NCBI GenBank assembly: GCA_052143835.1
Contig: JBKQRV010000142.1
Span: 1-64,000, forward strand
DNA from: DASPPM01 sp052143835
GTDB taxonomy: Bacteria; Pseudomonadota; Alphaproteobacteria; JACZXZ01
Length of the DNA: 64,000 nt
Reading direction: 5' to 3'
How positions within the stretch are numbered: the first letter of the stretch is position 1; each line of letters opens with the position of its first letter. Positions 25,805 through 35,900 of this stretch are shown piece by piece. The notes beneath the pieces are model-generated. The model was not told the origin of the DNA. It did not search any database and saw only the letters and a list, made by a program, of their open reading frames with translations. The position numbers and the translations under genes are program-made.

Positions 25805-26446
25805 ATGGCGGGTTTCATGCGCCAGGCTGGCGATGTGCTTCTCGTCGTCGACGTGCAGTACGATTTCTGCCCGGGCGGCAGTCTCGCGGTCACGGGCGGC
25901 GATGAGGTGATCCCCATCGTCAACCGCCTCGCCCAGAGCTTCGCCCACCTGGTGCTGACCCAGGACTGGCATCCCCGCGGTCATCTCTCCTTCGCCTCCG
26001 CGCACCCGGGCTGCAAGCCGTTCGAGACGATGCCCCTGCCCTACGGCATGCAGACGCTGTGGCCCGATCACTGCGTGCAAGGGACGCCCGGTGCCGAGTT
26101 CCACGAGGCGCTCGACGTCCCCCGTGCCGAGCTCGTGCTGCGCAAGGGCTTCAGGCGCGAGATCGACTCCTATTCGGCGTTCTTCGAGAACGACCGCACC
26201 ACACCCACGGGCCTCGCGGGCTATCTTCGCGAGCGCGGCCTCACGCACCTTTTCATCGCCGGGCTGGCGCTCGATTTTTGCGTGCGTTGGTCGGCCGAGG
26301 ACGCCCGCAGGCTCGGCTTCGAGGTGGTCGTCATCGAGGACGCCTGCCGCGCCATCGACACGGGCGGCAGCCTCGCCGCCGCGCGCACGGCACTCGTGGA
26401 CTGCGGCGCTAAGCTCGTGCCGAGCATCGGCCTCGGCTGCGGGTGA
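25805..26446 (+). CDS. pncA: Nicotinamidase (isochorismatase family)
   Basis: 213 residues. Hydrolyses nicotinamide to nicotinate and ammonia in the NAD salvage pathway. Catalytic triad visible: Asp in LLVVDVQYDFCPGG (residue 16), Lys in ELVLRKGF and the nucleophilic Cys in LALDFCVRWSAEDA. Metal ligands in TQDWHPRGHLSF. The HPGCKPFETMPLPYGMQTLWPDHCVQGTPGA stretch (read in parts: LWPDHCVQGT) is diagnostic of PncA over generic cysteine hydrolases. Start MAGFMRQ at 25805. Confidence 0.93.
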   Translation: MAGFMRQAGDVLLVVDVQYDFCPGGSLAVTGGDEVIPIVNRLAQSFAHLVLTQDWHPRGHLSFASAHPGCKPFETMPLPYGMQTLWPDHCVQGTPGAEFHEALDVPRAELVLRKGFRREIDSYSAFFENDRTTPTGLAGYLRERGLTHLFIAGLALDFCVRWSAEDARRLGFEVVVIEDACRAIDTGGSLAAARTALVDCGAKLVPSIGLGCG

Positions 26447-26462
26447 GCGCCCGCCTTAGAAT

Positions 26463-26666
26463 CTAATCCTCGAGCAGGAAGGTGAGCTCCATGGTGGAGC
26501 GATATTCAACGATCTTGCCGCGCTCGACCTTGGCCTTCATCTCGACCACCTCGAGTCCGGTGATGCCCCTGAGCGTCTTGGCGGCGCGCTTGAGCCCCTG
26601 ATTGACGGCATCGTCGAAACTCCTCGTCGACGCGGCGGTGACCTTGGTGACGCGTGCAACGGCCAT
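26463..26666 (-). CDS. Dodecin family flavin-binding protein
   Basis: 67 residues (MAVARVTKVTAASTRSFDDA, then GLKRAAKTLRGITGLEVVEMKAKV and a terminal strand). This is the beta-alpha-beta-beta fold that assembles into hollow dodecamers binding flavins, thought to buffer FMN/riboflavin. ATG 26666 follows ggggagg; a longer frame to 26711 lacks support. Converges with pncA with a 16-base gap. Confidence 0.9.
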   Translation of the reverse strand: MAVARVTKVTAASTRSFDDAVNQGLKRAAKTLRGITGLEVVEMKAKVERGKIVEYRSTMELTFLLED

Positions 26667-26790
26667 GGCGACCTCCCCTAAGATTGCCGGCGCGGCGCTC
26701 TCGAACGACATTGGCAGGGGCCGAGCCGGTGTTGCTCAGACAAAGCGGATGATGGGCCGCTTTCCGCCCCGAGTCGAGCCGTAAGCGGGC

Positions 26791-27885
26791 TCAGCGCCGC
26801 TCGGGGAAAAGGCCGAGGAGACCGTCGCGCGAGGCGGCCGCCACCCCACGCTCGGTGATGAGCCCGGAAACCAGCCGCGCGGGCGTCACATCGAAGGCAT
26901 AGTTGGCGGCGGGGCTGCCGTCGGGCGTGAGCTGCACGGTGACGATATTTCCTTCCGCGGTCTTGCCCTGGATGCGCACGACCTCCTCGCCCGAGCGCTC
27001 CTCGATGGGGATCTCGCTGAGGCCGTCCTTGACCGTCCAATCGATGGTGGGGGACGGCAGCGCAACATAGAACGGCACCCCGTTGTCCTTGGCGGCGAGC
27101 GCCTTGAGATAGGTGCCGATCTTGTTGCACACGTCGCCCTCGGAAGTGGTGCGGTCCGTGCCGACGATGGCGAGATCGACGAGGCCGCGCTGCATGAGAT
27201 GCCCGCCCGCGTTGTCGACGATGACGGTATGGGCGACGCCGTGGCGGCCGAGCTCCCATGCGGTCAGTGCCGCACCCTGGTTGCGCGGCCGTGTCTCGTC
27301 GACCCAGACGTGGATGGGGATGCCGTTGTCGTAGGCCATGTAGACGGGGGCGAGTGCCGTTCCCCAGTCGACCGTCGCCAGCCAGCCGGCATTGCAGTGG
27401 GTGAGCACATTGACGCGGCCCCAGCCGCCTTTCTCCTGCCAGGCCTTGCGGATGAGCTTCTCGCCGTGGCCGCCGATCGCCCGGTTGATCTCGACGTCCT
27501 CGTCGCAGATCTCGGCCGCGCGCTTGTAGGCGGCGGCGACGCGCGCCTCGCGCTTGGTGTTGTAGAGGCGCTCGCGCATGTCGTCGAGCGCCCAGCGCAG
27601 GTTGATCGCGGTCGGCCGCGTGGCCAGCAGGAGCTCGTAAGCGCGATCGAGGGCCGCATCGGAAGGATCGGCCCGCGTGGCGAGTGCCACGCCGTAAGCG
27701 GCGGTGGCGCCGATGAGGGGTGCGCCGCGCACCAGCATGGCGCTGATCGCGTGTGCCACCTCCTCGAGCGTGGCAAGACGCACGGTTTCGAAGCGATGAG
27801 GCAGCCTGGTCTGGTCGATGATGGTGACCGACCAGCCGTCGTCGGAGAGCCAGATCGTGCGATAGGGAACGCCGTTCACCTTCAT
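26791..27885 (-). CDS. mtnA: S-methyl-5-thioribose-1-phosphate isomerase
   Basis: 364 residues. Converts methylthioribose-1-phosphate to methylthioribulose-1-phosphate in methionine salvage. Signatures: MLVRGAPLIGATAAYGVALA near residue 50-70, the catalytic Cys in LTHCNAG and Asp in AIVGTDRTTSEGDVCNKIGT (given in parts). Other salvage genes (mtnB, C, D, K or P) are not in the window, so mtnA is isolated. No clear ribosome binding site before 27885. Confidence 0.95.
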   Translation of the reverse strand: MKVNGVPYRTIWLSDDGWSVTIIDQTRLPHRFETVRLATLEEVAHAISAMLVRGAPLIGATAAYGVALATRADPSDAALDRAYELLLATRPTAINLRWALDDMRERLYNTKREARVAAAYKRAAEICDEDVEINRAIGGHGEKLIRKAWQEKGGWGRVNVLTHCNAGWLATVDWGTALAPVYMAYDNGIPIHVWVDETRPRNQGAALTAWELGRHGVAHTVIVDNAGGHLMQRGLVDLAIVGTDRTTSEGDVCNKIGTYLKALAAKDNGVPFYVALPSPTIDWTVKDGLSEIPIEERSGEEVVRIQGKTAEGNIVTVQLTPDGSPAANYAFDVTPARLVSGLITERGVAAASRDGLLGLFPERR

Positions 27886-28201
27886 GGCGGCGCGACGATA
27901 GCCGAGGGCGACGGCCGGCTCAACTGCTCTCGCACTCGAGCGGGCGAGGCGCTCGCTCTCTTGCCTCGAGTGCCATGCTCCAAACGGCCCCCGACGGCGG
28001 ACCCCGCCGCCCGATCGCGCGCACGATCACGCAAATGGCACTGGCCATGGCCTTCGCCACGGTGGCAGACTTTTAGGGAGAGGATCGGCCGCCCTTGCCG
28101 GTGGCGGACGGCCGAGCGTCGCAACCCCCGTGCGCTCCCGACCATGACGGGCGGCGCCGACACTCTCGCCGAAGGCGAGGAGGTGGCAGGAGCACCGTCC
28201 C
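27886..28201. other. 316-base intergenic region between mtnA and iorA
   Basis: Divergent promoters are expected here. I find no gene and no clear -35/-10 pair. G+C-rich throughout, with a cttttaggg at about 28069-28077. Confidence 0.4.
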
Positions 28202-28651
28202 ATGGTTCATCTCGACATCAACGGCCATGCGCAGGACGTCGAGGTCGATCCCTCGACGCCGCTCCTCTGGGTGCTGCGCGATACGCTCGGCTTGACCGGC
28301 ACCAAGTACGGCTGCGGCATTGCCGAGTGCGGCGCCTGCACCGTCCATATCGACGGCAAGGCAGTGCGCTCCTGCGCGATGCCGGCGAGTGCCGCCCAAG
28401 GCAAGAAGATCGTGACCATCGAGGGCCTGTCGGCCGACGGCAGCCATCCCGTGCAAGTGGCTTGGCGCGAGCTCGACGTGCCGCAGTGCGGCTATTGCCA
28501 GGTCGGCATGATCATGGCGGCCGCGGCCCTGCTGAGGCTAAAGCCCAAGCCGACGGACGCCGAGATCGACGAAGCCATCACCAACATCTGCCGCTGCGGC
28601 ACCTACACGCGCGCCCGCAAGGCGATCCACCTGGCCGCGGCCAAGGTGTAA
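28202..28651 (+). CDS. iorA: [2Fe-2S] subunit of a molybdenum hydroxylase (IorA-like)
   Basis: 149 residues. Two [2Fe-2S] clusters: plant-type ligands in GCGIAECGACTVHIDG...RSC, and the alpha-helical domain ligands in CGYCQVGMIMAA and NICRCGTYTRAR. Passes electrons from the molybdenum site in the partner subunit to an acceptor. The absence of an FAD-subunit gene and the two-gene layout match isoquinoline 1-oxidoreductase and aldehyde dehydrogenases of that group. The partner starts 12 bases downstream. Confidence 0.9.
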   Translation: MVHLDINGHAQDVEVDPSTPLLWVLRDTLGLTGTKYGCGIAECGACTVHIDGKAVRSCAMPASAAQGKKIVTIEGLSADGSHPVQVAWRELDVPQCGYCQVGMIMAAAALLRLKPKPTDAEIDEAITNICRCGTYTRARKAIHLAAAKV

Positions 28652-28663
28652 CGGGAGGGTGCG

Positions 28664-30829
28664 GTGAGCATGCGTGAAACGAAGGGCATCGGCCGGCGCT
28701 CCTTCCTGGTGAGCACGGCCGCCGCCGGCGGGCTCATGCTCGGCTTCCGCCTACCCGGCCTCGCACAGGCACTCGCGGCCTCCGAGACGAGAGCCGCCGG
28801 CGAGGTGAATGCTTGGCTCCTCATCGCTCCCGACGACAGCGTCACCATCCGCGTGGCGCGCTCGGAGATGGGACAAGGCAGCTTCACCGCCCTTCCCATG
28901 CTCGTCGCCGAGGAGCTCGAGTGCGATTGGTCGAAGGTCAGGGCCGAATATGCCTCGGCGAGCGAGAATCTCGCGCGCAACCGCGTCTTCGGCTCGATGA
29001 CGACCGACGGCAGCCGCGCGATCCGCGACTCCCAGGAATATCTGCGCAAGGCGGGGGCCGCCGCGCGCGCGATGCTGCTCGAGGCCGCGGCCGAGAAATG
29101 GGGCGTGCCGCGCGCCGAGCTCACGGTCGAGAAGGGCGTCATCATGCACGGCGTCTCTGGCCGCCGGATGCGCTACGGCGAGATTGCCGAAGCCGCCGCC
29201 AAGATGGCGCCGCCCCGGGAGGTGAAGCTGAAGGAGCCCGGCGAGTGGACGCTCATCGGCAAGCCGCAGAGGCGCCTCGATGTCGCCGACAAGGTCTTGG
29301 GCAAGCCGGTCTTCGGCATGGACGTCCGCCTTCCCGGAATGCTTTACGCGACGATCGCGCAATGCCCGGTCTTCGGCGGCAAGCTCAAGAGCTACGACGA
29401 CAGCAAGATAAAGAGCATGAGCGGCGTGCGGCAGGTGGTGGCCCTGGCGGGCGCGGTCGCCGTCGTCGCCGACAGCTACTGGCAGGCCAAGCAGGCGCTC
29501 GATGCGCTCCCGATCGCGTGGGACGAGGGCGCCAACGCCAAGGCGAGCGACGCCGGAATCAGGGCATACCTCGAGGACGGCTTGCGTGCTGGCTACGCCG
29601 TCGCCGCGCGTCGCGAAGGCGATGTCGAGGCAGCGCTCGCCGGCGCCGCCAAGGTGCTCGAAGCCGAGTATTTTGCCCCCTTCCTCAGCCACGCGACGAT
29701 GGAGCCGATGAACGCCACGGCGCGCGTCGGCGCCGACAAGGTCGAGGTCTGGGCGCCCTCCCAGAACGCCGAGGCCTCGCTCGCCGCGGCGGCCGAGGCA
29801 GCCGGGGTCGATCCGCGCAAGGTCGAGGTTCACCTCACCATGCTGGGCGGCGGCTTCGGACGGCGGGTCGCCGCCCAGGATTACGTCAAGCAGGCCGTCG
29901 TCATCTCGAAAGCCGCGGGCCGGCCGGTGAAACTGGTGTGGTCGCGCGAGGAGGACACGAGACACGACTTCTATCGCCCGGTGAGCATGGCGAAGTTCAC
30001 CGCGGCACTCGACAAGGACGGCATGCCGATCGCGTGGCGGAATCGGGTCACGGGCCAATCGATCCTCGCCTTCATGAAGCCGAGCAGGGTCAGGCACGCC
30101 TACGACGAGGAATTCCTCGAGGGGCTCGTGGACCTCCCTTACGGCATACCCAACATTCTCGTCGACTATGCGATGCGCAACACGCACGTGCCGGTCGGCT
30201 ACTGGCGCTCGGTCAACCATTCGCAGAACGCCTTCTACGAGGAAAGCTTCCTCGACGAGGTGGCCCATGCGGGCGGCAAGGACCCCTACGAGCTGCGGCG
30301 CATCCTGCTCAAGGACAAGCCGAAACAGCGCGCCGTGCTCGAGGCCGCGGCCAGGAAGGTCGAGTGGGAGAAGCCGCCGCCAAGCGGCGTCCACCGCGGC
30401 ATCGCCTATCACGACGCCCGCGGCAGCCTCACCTGCCAGATCGCCGAGGTCTCCGTCGGTGCCAAGGGCGAGATCACGGTGCGCCGCATCGTTTGCGCCA
30501 TCGATCCCGGCCATGTCGTCAACCCGGACACGGTCGAGGCGCAGATCGAAAGCGGCATCGTCTACGGGCTTTCCGCAGCACTTTACGGCGAGATCACGAT
30601 CAAGGACGGCCGCGTCGAGCAGTCGAATTTCGACAATTACCAGGTGCTGCGCATGAAGGAGATGCCGAAGATAGAGGTCGTGCAGGTGCCGAGCGGCGGA
30701 TTCTGGGGCGGGATCGGCGAGGTAGGCGTGCCCGGCGCGGCCCCGGCGCTCTGCAACGCCATCTTTGCCGCGACGGGAAAGCGCATCCGCTCCTTGCCGC
30801 TCAAGAACCACGACCTGCGCTCGGCATGA
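28664..30829 (+). CDS. iorB: Molybdopterin-binding subunit (IorB-like), Tat-exported
   Basis: 721 residues from GTG 28664 (or ATG 28670; cgggaggg serves either). Tat signal GIGRRSFLVSTAAAGGLMLG indicates export of the folded complex with the iron-sulfur subunit carried along. Molybdopterin-cytosine-dinucleotide contacts are suggested by MLGGGFGRRVAAQDYV. The catalytic Glu is in GGIGEVGVPGAAPAL near the C-terminus. Oxidises N-heterocycles or aldehydes using water oxygen; the substrate is unknown. No cytochrome or maturation (XdhC/MobA-like) gene is next to it. Confidence 0.9.
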   Translation: MSMRETKGIGRRSFLVSTAAAGGLMLGFRLPGLAQALAASETRAAGEVNAWLLIAPDDSVTIRVARSEMGQGSFTALPMLVAEELECDWSKVRAEYASASENLARNRVFGSMTTDGSRAIRDSQEYLRKAGAAARAMLLEAAAEKWGVPRAELTVEKGVIMHGVSGRRMRYGEIAEAAAKMAPPREVKLKEPGEWTLIGKPQRRLDVADKVLGKPVFGMDVRLPGMLYATIAQCPVFGGKLKSYDDSKIKSMSGVRQVVALAGAVAVVADSYWQAKQALDALPIAWDEGANAKASDAGIRAYLEDGLRAGYAVAARREGDVEAALAGAAKVLEAEYFAPFLSHATMEPMNATARVGADKVEVWAPSQNAEASLAAAAEAAGVDPRKVEVHLTMLGGGFGRRVAAQDYVKQAVVISKAAGRPVKLVWSREEDTRHDFYRPVSMAKFTAALDKDGMPIAWRNRVTGQSILAFMKPSRVRHAYDEEFLEGLVDLPYGIPNILVDYAMRNTHVPVGYWRSVNHSQNAFYEESFLDEVAHAGGKDPYELRRILLKDKPKQRAVLEAAARKVEWEKPPPSGVHRGIAYHDARGSLTCQIAEVSVGAKGEITVRRIVCAIDPGHVVNPDTVEAQIESGIVYGLSAALYGEITIKDGRVEQSNFDNYQVLRMKEMPKIEVVQVPSGGFWGGIGEVGVPGAAPALCNAIFAATGKRIRSLPLKNHDLRSA

Positions 30830-30878
30830 TCCGCGAGCGAGGACGGCGTTGCCGCCCTCCCGCCTGACCGAGGTGCCC

Positions 30879-32696
30879 TCAGGGCCTCGCGCTTGGCTCT
30901 TTCGTCGCCCTGCGGATGGCGTAGAGCGAGACGTTGCCGTAGCCCTTGGCGAGCGGCACGCTGCCGACGTAATCGCGCGCGTAGGGCGCGTTCGTCTCGA
31001 GCGCCAGCGCCGCGGCAAAGGGCTCGGTGACGTAGACCGAGCCGACCGGGGTGATCGGCTCGATGCGCGCCGCGCGGGTGACGTGGGCGCCGAAGAAGGA
31101 GGTGCGATCGAGCACCGGGTCGGTCATCTCGTTGACCGGCCCGTAGTGGCAGCCGATGCGCAGCGCCGTGTTCGCCGGCAAAGCGCTCCGCGCCAAATCG
31201 ACGCGCGCCACGCGCTCCTGGATGGCAAGCGCGCAGGCGGTCGCCGCCTCGACATCGTCGAAGACGATGAAGAGCCCGTCGCCCCAGGTATTGCACCACA
31301 GCACGTGCTCGCGAAAGCCGCGGATCGCACCCCCCATCGCACCCAGTATCTCTTGCACGAAGGCCGGGATTTGCCGCTCCGTGAGCTTGCTGAAGCCGCG
31401 CACGTCGCCGAAGAGAAAGGCGCAGAGCCGCCGCCCCTCGCCCGCGAGCGGCCCGCTCGGCCCCTCCGGCACCTCCGTGCAAGGCCGCCCAGTGCCGTCG
31501 GGTGCAATGATCAAGGTGGGATGCCCGGCCATGCGCCAGATGCGCACTTCCGCCCCCGTGCCGGCCAAGCCGTGCGAATGGTCGGGCGGCGTGCCGTCCC
31601 ATAAGGCGATCTGCATTGCCTTGCCGTCGAGGAAGTCGGCGCGCTGCAAGGCCAGCCCCATGGCGTAGCGGCCGCCATAGGAGAAGAGCGCGCTCGAGCC
31701 GGCGAAATCGTCGCTCGTCGCCACGACCACGCGGCTCGCGCGCGCGAGGCAGGCCTCGAAACGCTCGAGCCAGCGCTGCCCCGCGGGCGCCACCGAGACC
31801 GCGCGGAACTCGTTGAGCTCGAAAGGGATGACGAGATGAAGCTCGGCCCCGCGCGCGAGCAGCGCCTCGGCGAAGATCACGTCGGCCCCCGCCGCGAGCG
31901 AGCCGTAGCCGTAACCGACGTCTCGTTCCGCGAGCGCCTCGCTGATCGCGCGGGCCGCGGCCGGCTCGTCGCTCTCCTTGAAGTGCCGCCCGATGAGATG
32001 GCCGACGTAATGGATGACGGGTGCGGGTGCGAGCGGTGCGAGGATGCCCTCGTCGAGACCGAGCTGGCGGCAGGTCCGGCGCAGCTGGCGCCGCGTCGCC
32101 GCGCGCGCCTGCGTATCGACCGGGCGCACATCGGCGGCGCGGCCGATGAGCGCGCGCGCGGCAGCGACATTGCCGAGAATCAATTGCGCTTCGGCCTGCG
32201 TGGCCAGGCCGTAATAGTCGTCGGCCTTGCAGACCGCGAGCACCGCCTCCGCCGTGCGGCGCGCTTCGGCGTCGCGGCCGGCCCAGAGCAGGAGGGCCGC
32301 GGCATTGACGCCGGGATAGGGGTCGCGGGTCAGCGTGAAGACCTGGGCGTAGGCGGCGGCGGCGGCCTCCAACCGCTCGTTGCGCCGGCTCGAGGAGTCG
32401 GCGAGCGCCACATCCTTGAGCAGGCGCGCCTGGAGCGAGGGAAGGTCGACCGCAAGTTTGGCGTCGTCCGTTGCCGCCTCGCCCAGCGCCCACTTGCCGT
32501 AGAGGTCGAGCGCGCGCGCGGTGGCGCCGGCACGCGCCATGGCGAGGAGCGCACGATGCTTGTAGGCGAGAGCATCCGGGAATTCCTCGACGGCGCGATG
32601 GGCGAGATCGCAGGCGACGATCAGGTCGCCCCGCCGCATCGCCGCGTCGATCTCGGCGAGGCGTGCCGCCCCCTCTTCACCCCCTTGCGCCGTCAT
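30879..32696 (-). CDS. TPR / SLOG-like / class III nucleotide cyclase protein
   Basis: 605 residues, start MTAQGGEEG at 32696 behind agaggga. Three parts. Residues ~1-200: helical TPR-like repeats with the DUF4071/TRAFs-binding flavour (LAHRAVEEFPDALAYKHRAL). Residues ~215-365: a Rossmannoid region (VIHYVGHLIGR, YGSLAAGADVIFAEALLARG, ELHLVIPF, VVVATSDDF) like SLOG/TIR-type nucleotide-binding domains. Residues ~420-600: adenylate/guanylate cyclase catalytic domain with metal-binding Asp in FLFGDVRGFSKL and NTWGDGLFIVFDD, then RIGCHYGPVNE and FFGAHVTRAARIE. It should make cAMP or cGMP, perhaps gated by a nucleotide-derived signal. Divergent from the STAND protein gene. Confidence 0.85.
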   Translation of the reverse strand: MTAQGGEEGAARLAEIDAAMRRGDLIVACDLAHRAVEEFPDALAYKHRALLAMARAGATARALDLYGKWALGEAATDDAKLAVDLPSLQARLLKDVALADSSSRRNERLEAAAAAYAQVFTLTRDPYPGVNAAALLLWAGRDAEARRTAEAVLAVCKADDYYGLATQAEAQLILGNVAAARALIGRAADVRPVDTQARAATRRQLRRTCRQLGLDEGILAPLAPAPVIHYVGHLIGRHFKESDEPAAARAISEALAERDVGYGYGSLAAGADVIFAEALLARGAELHLVIPFELNEFRAVSVAPAGQRWLERFEACLARASRVVVATSDDFAGSSALFSYGGRYAMGLALQRADFLDGKAMQIALWDGTPPDHSHGLAGTGAEVRIWRMAGHPTLIIAPDGTGRPCTEVPEGPSGPLAGEGRRLCAFLFGDVRGFSKLTERQIPAFVQEILGAMGGAIRGFREHVLWCNTWGDGLFIVFDDVEAATACALAIQERVARVDLARSALPANTALRIGCHYGPVNEMTDPVLDRTSFFGAHVTRAARIEPITPVGSVYVTEPFAAALALETNAPYARDYVGSVPLAKGYGNVSLYAIRRATKEPSARP

Positions 32697-32970
32697 GCTC
32701 CCTCTGACGTTGTCCGCCCTTCCGCAGGAAGGCGGCATTTCCTCGCGGCAGAGCACGCCACCCGCCGCGAGAGAGCATAGCCGACCCCTCGCCCTCGGCG
32801 AAAGCCGCTAATTGGCCCGGGCGGCCTGCCATCGCGATTCAGCGCTTGTCCTTTGCCGTGTTACACTTTCGGCCGTCGCGGAGAGGCGCGTTGCAGAGGG
32901 GTCGGCCGCAGCGCCCCGAGGCTGGATGCTCTCTTGGAAGTCATCCGCCCGGGCAAGAGGAACCAACCGA
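32697..32970. promoter_or_regulatory. Divergent intergenic region, cyclase / STAND protein
   Basis: 274 bases shared by two divergent signalling genes. A ttgtcctttgccgtgttacactttcg segment (about 32847-32873) is the least G+C-rich part and could hold the promoter of the STAND gene. No operator is recognised. Confidence 0.35.
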
Positions 32971-35900
32971 ATGGCAGAACCGCTCAGGATCTTCATCTCC
33001 TCGCCCGGCGACGTCGAGGAGGAGCGTCGGCGCGCGGCAATCGTCGTGGGCAGGCTCGCCCGCGAATTCGCGCGCTTCTTCGAGATCAAGCCGGTGCTTT
33101 GGGAATACGAGCCCATGCTCGCATCGGGCCACTTCCAGGACATCATCGAGCCGCCTTCGCGCTCCGACATCGAGGTGGTGATTCTGTGGTCGCGCCTCGG
33201 CACGCCGCTGCCGGCCGAGCGTTACCGCGGGATCGATGGACGGGCACCCGTCACCGGCACGGAATGGGAGTTCGAGGACGCGCTCAAGGCCCACCGCGAG
33301 CGAGGTGCTCCGGACCTCCTGGTCTACCGCAAGAAGACCAAGGGAATCGCCGAGTTCGACAGCACGGAAGAGCTCGAGGCGGCGGCACTTCAGCGCAAGG
33401 CGCTCGAGCAGTTCTGGGAGCGCTACTTCGGCAGCGCTCAGAGCGGCTTCAAGGCGGCGTTCAACCTCTTCACCGACCGCGACGAGTTCGAGCAAATGCT
33501 CGAGTCGCACCTGAGGACGCTCATCCGCGAGCGCCTGCCGCGGCTCGCGGAGTCGCGCCGAGCCTCCGCCGAGATCGCCTGGCACCAAGGCTCGCCCTAT
33601 CGCGGGCTCCAGTACTTCGATCTCGAGCACGCGCCGATCTTCTTCGGCCGCGCGCGCGCGCAACGCCAAGTGACCGAGGCGCTGGCGCGCCGCGCGGCAG
33701 AGGGCTCTGCCTTCGTGCTCGTCTTGGGCATGAGCGGCTGCGGCAAGTCCTCGCTCGTGCGCGCCGGCGTGCTGCCCGAGCTGATGACGCCGGGCGTGGT
33801 GAGCGGCGTCGGGATGTGGCGGCACTGCGTGTTCCGGCCGAGCGAAGGCGAGGGCGACCTGATCGGCGGGCTGATCCGGGCGCTGTCGGAGCGGGAGCAG
33901 GCTCTGCCCGAGCTCTTGGAGGGCGGCCTCAGCGTCGAGCAGGTGAGCGCTCTTGTGCGCGACGTGCCGCATCAGGCGACCGTGACGATCGCACCGAGCC
34001 TCAAGCGCGCGGCCGAGCGCGTCAAGGGTATCGCCGGCGAGGGCCGCCTCATCCTCGTCATCGACCAATTGGAGGAGATGTTCTCGCTCCCCTCGGTCGA
34101 CAAGGAGGCGCGCGAGCGCTTCGTGACGCTCATCGCAGCCCTTGCGGAGAGCCGGGTCGTGTGGGTGATCGGCGTGATGCGCAGCGACTTCTACCACCGC
34201 GCCGCCGAGTTGCCGGTCCTCGTGCGGCTTGCGGCCGGCCGGGGAAGCTACCTGCTCACCGAGCCGACCGCGCCGGAGATCGCGGAGATGATCAATCAAC
34301 CGGCCGCCGCCGCCGGGCTCGCCTTCGAGGTGGACGCGGAAAGCGGCGAGCGGCTTGACCGGGTGCTGCAGGAAGCGGCGGCCCGCGAGCCGGGCGCCTT
34401 GCCGCTTCTCGAGTTCGCGCTCGACCAGCTCTATCGCAAGGACATCGAGGAGAAGCACGGCGAGGTCCTGACCTTCGCGAGCTACCGCGATCTCGGCGAG
34501 CTAAGGGGTGCGGTGGCGCGCCACGCGGACGAGGTGTGCGACGCCTTGCCGGCGGACGCGCGAGCGGCGCTTCCGAGCGTATTGCGCGCGCTGGTCACCG
34601 TGGGGTCGGGGGAGGACCGCGCCACCGCGCGCGCGGTGCGTCGCGACGAGATCGGCGCCAATGCGGCGCGGGCCGCCGTCATCGACCGCTTGATCGAGGC
34701 GCGCCTGCTCGTGAGCAGCGAAGAGGAGGGTGCCGGACAGGTTCGTCTCGCGCACGACATGCTCATCGCAAGCTGGCCGCGCCTCAGGGATCTCGTGGCC
34801 GAGGATCGCGACTTCCTGCGCACGCGCGAGCGGGTCGACCAGGCGGCGGTGGAATGGGAGCGGCGCGGCCGGGCCGACGATTTCCTTTTGCCGGGCGGCC
34901 GCTCGCTCGCCGAGGCGGAGGACCTGCTCGCGCGGCGCAGCGAGGATATCGAGAGCCGCGACCGCCTCTTCATCGAGACCTCGGTTCGGCGCGAGCGCGC
35001 GCAGCGGGAGCGGCGGCTGAAACAAACGCGCGCGGTCGCCGCCGTGATGGGGCTGCTCGCCGTGGTCGCCGCCGGCTTCGGCTGGTACGCCTACGACCGC
35101 CGCGCCGCGGCGGAGCGCAATTACGAGATCGCCGTGCGCGCGGCTCAAACGCTCGTTCGCGACGTGGCGGACCGCCTGCGCAACCTCGGCCTGCCCGCAG
35201 CCAGCGTGCGCGACATCCTGACGAGCGCCGAATCGCTTTACAAAGACCTCACTCTCGACGCCGCCTCGCGGCCCGACCTTCTCGGCCGGAAGGCGGAGAC
35301 GCTGATGTCGCTCGCCGACACCTACGCGGCACTCGGGGATACCGGTGCCGAGCGCAAGCGGGCCGAAGAGGCGCGCGCGGCCTTCCTCGATCTCATCGCA
35401 AAGCACCCGAACGATACGACCTGGCAGCGCGACCTTTCCGTCAGCCAAAACAAGGTCGGAGACGCGCTTCGCGCCCAAGGTGATCTGGCCGGCGCGCTTG
35501 AGAGCTATCGCGCCGGCCTGGATACCACGGAGAAGCTCGCGGCGCGCGATGCTTCCAACGCCGTCTGGCAGCGCGATCTCGCCATCAGCCACGAGCGCAT
35601 CGGCGACACGCTCACCGCGGAAGGAGACCTCGGCGGCGCGCTCGCCAGCTATCGCAAGGGCCTCGCGATCCACGAGGCGCTGGCGAAACGCAATCCCTCC
35701 GATAGCGAGGGGCAGCGCGACCTTTCAGTCAGCGACAACAAGATCGGCGACGCGCTCCGCAATGGCGGAGAGCCGGCGGAGGCGCTCAAGAGCTACCGCG
35801 CCGGCTTGGCGATCATGGAAGCGCTCACGGCGAAGGATCCCTCGAACACGCAGTGGCTGCGCGACCTCGCCATCAGCCACGAGCGGATCGGCAATGTACT

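Noticed and set aside
28751..31018. 755-residue minus-strand frame and a 684-residue plus-strand frame over iorB
   Set aside because: Both are shadows of the molybdenum hydroxylase gene, with skewed arginine-rich or His/Asp-rich composition and no motifs.
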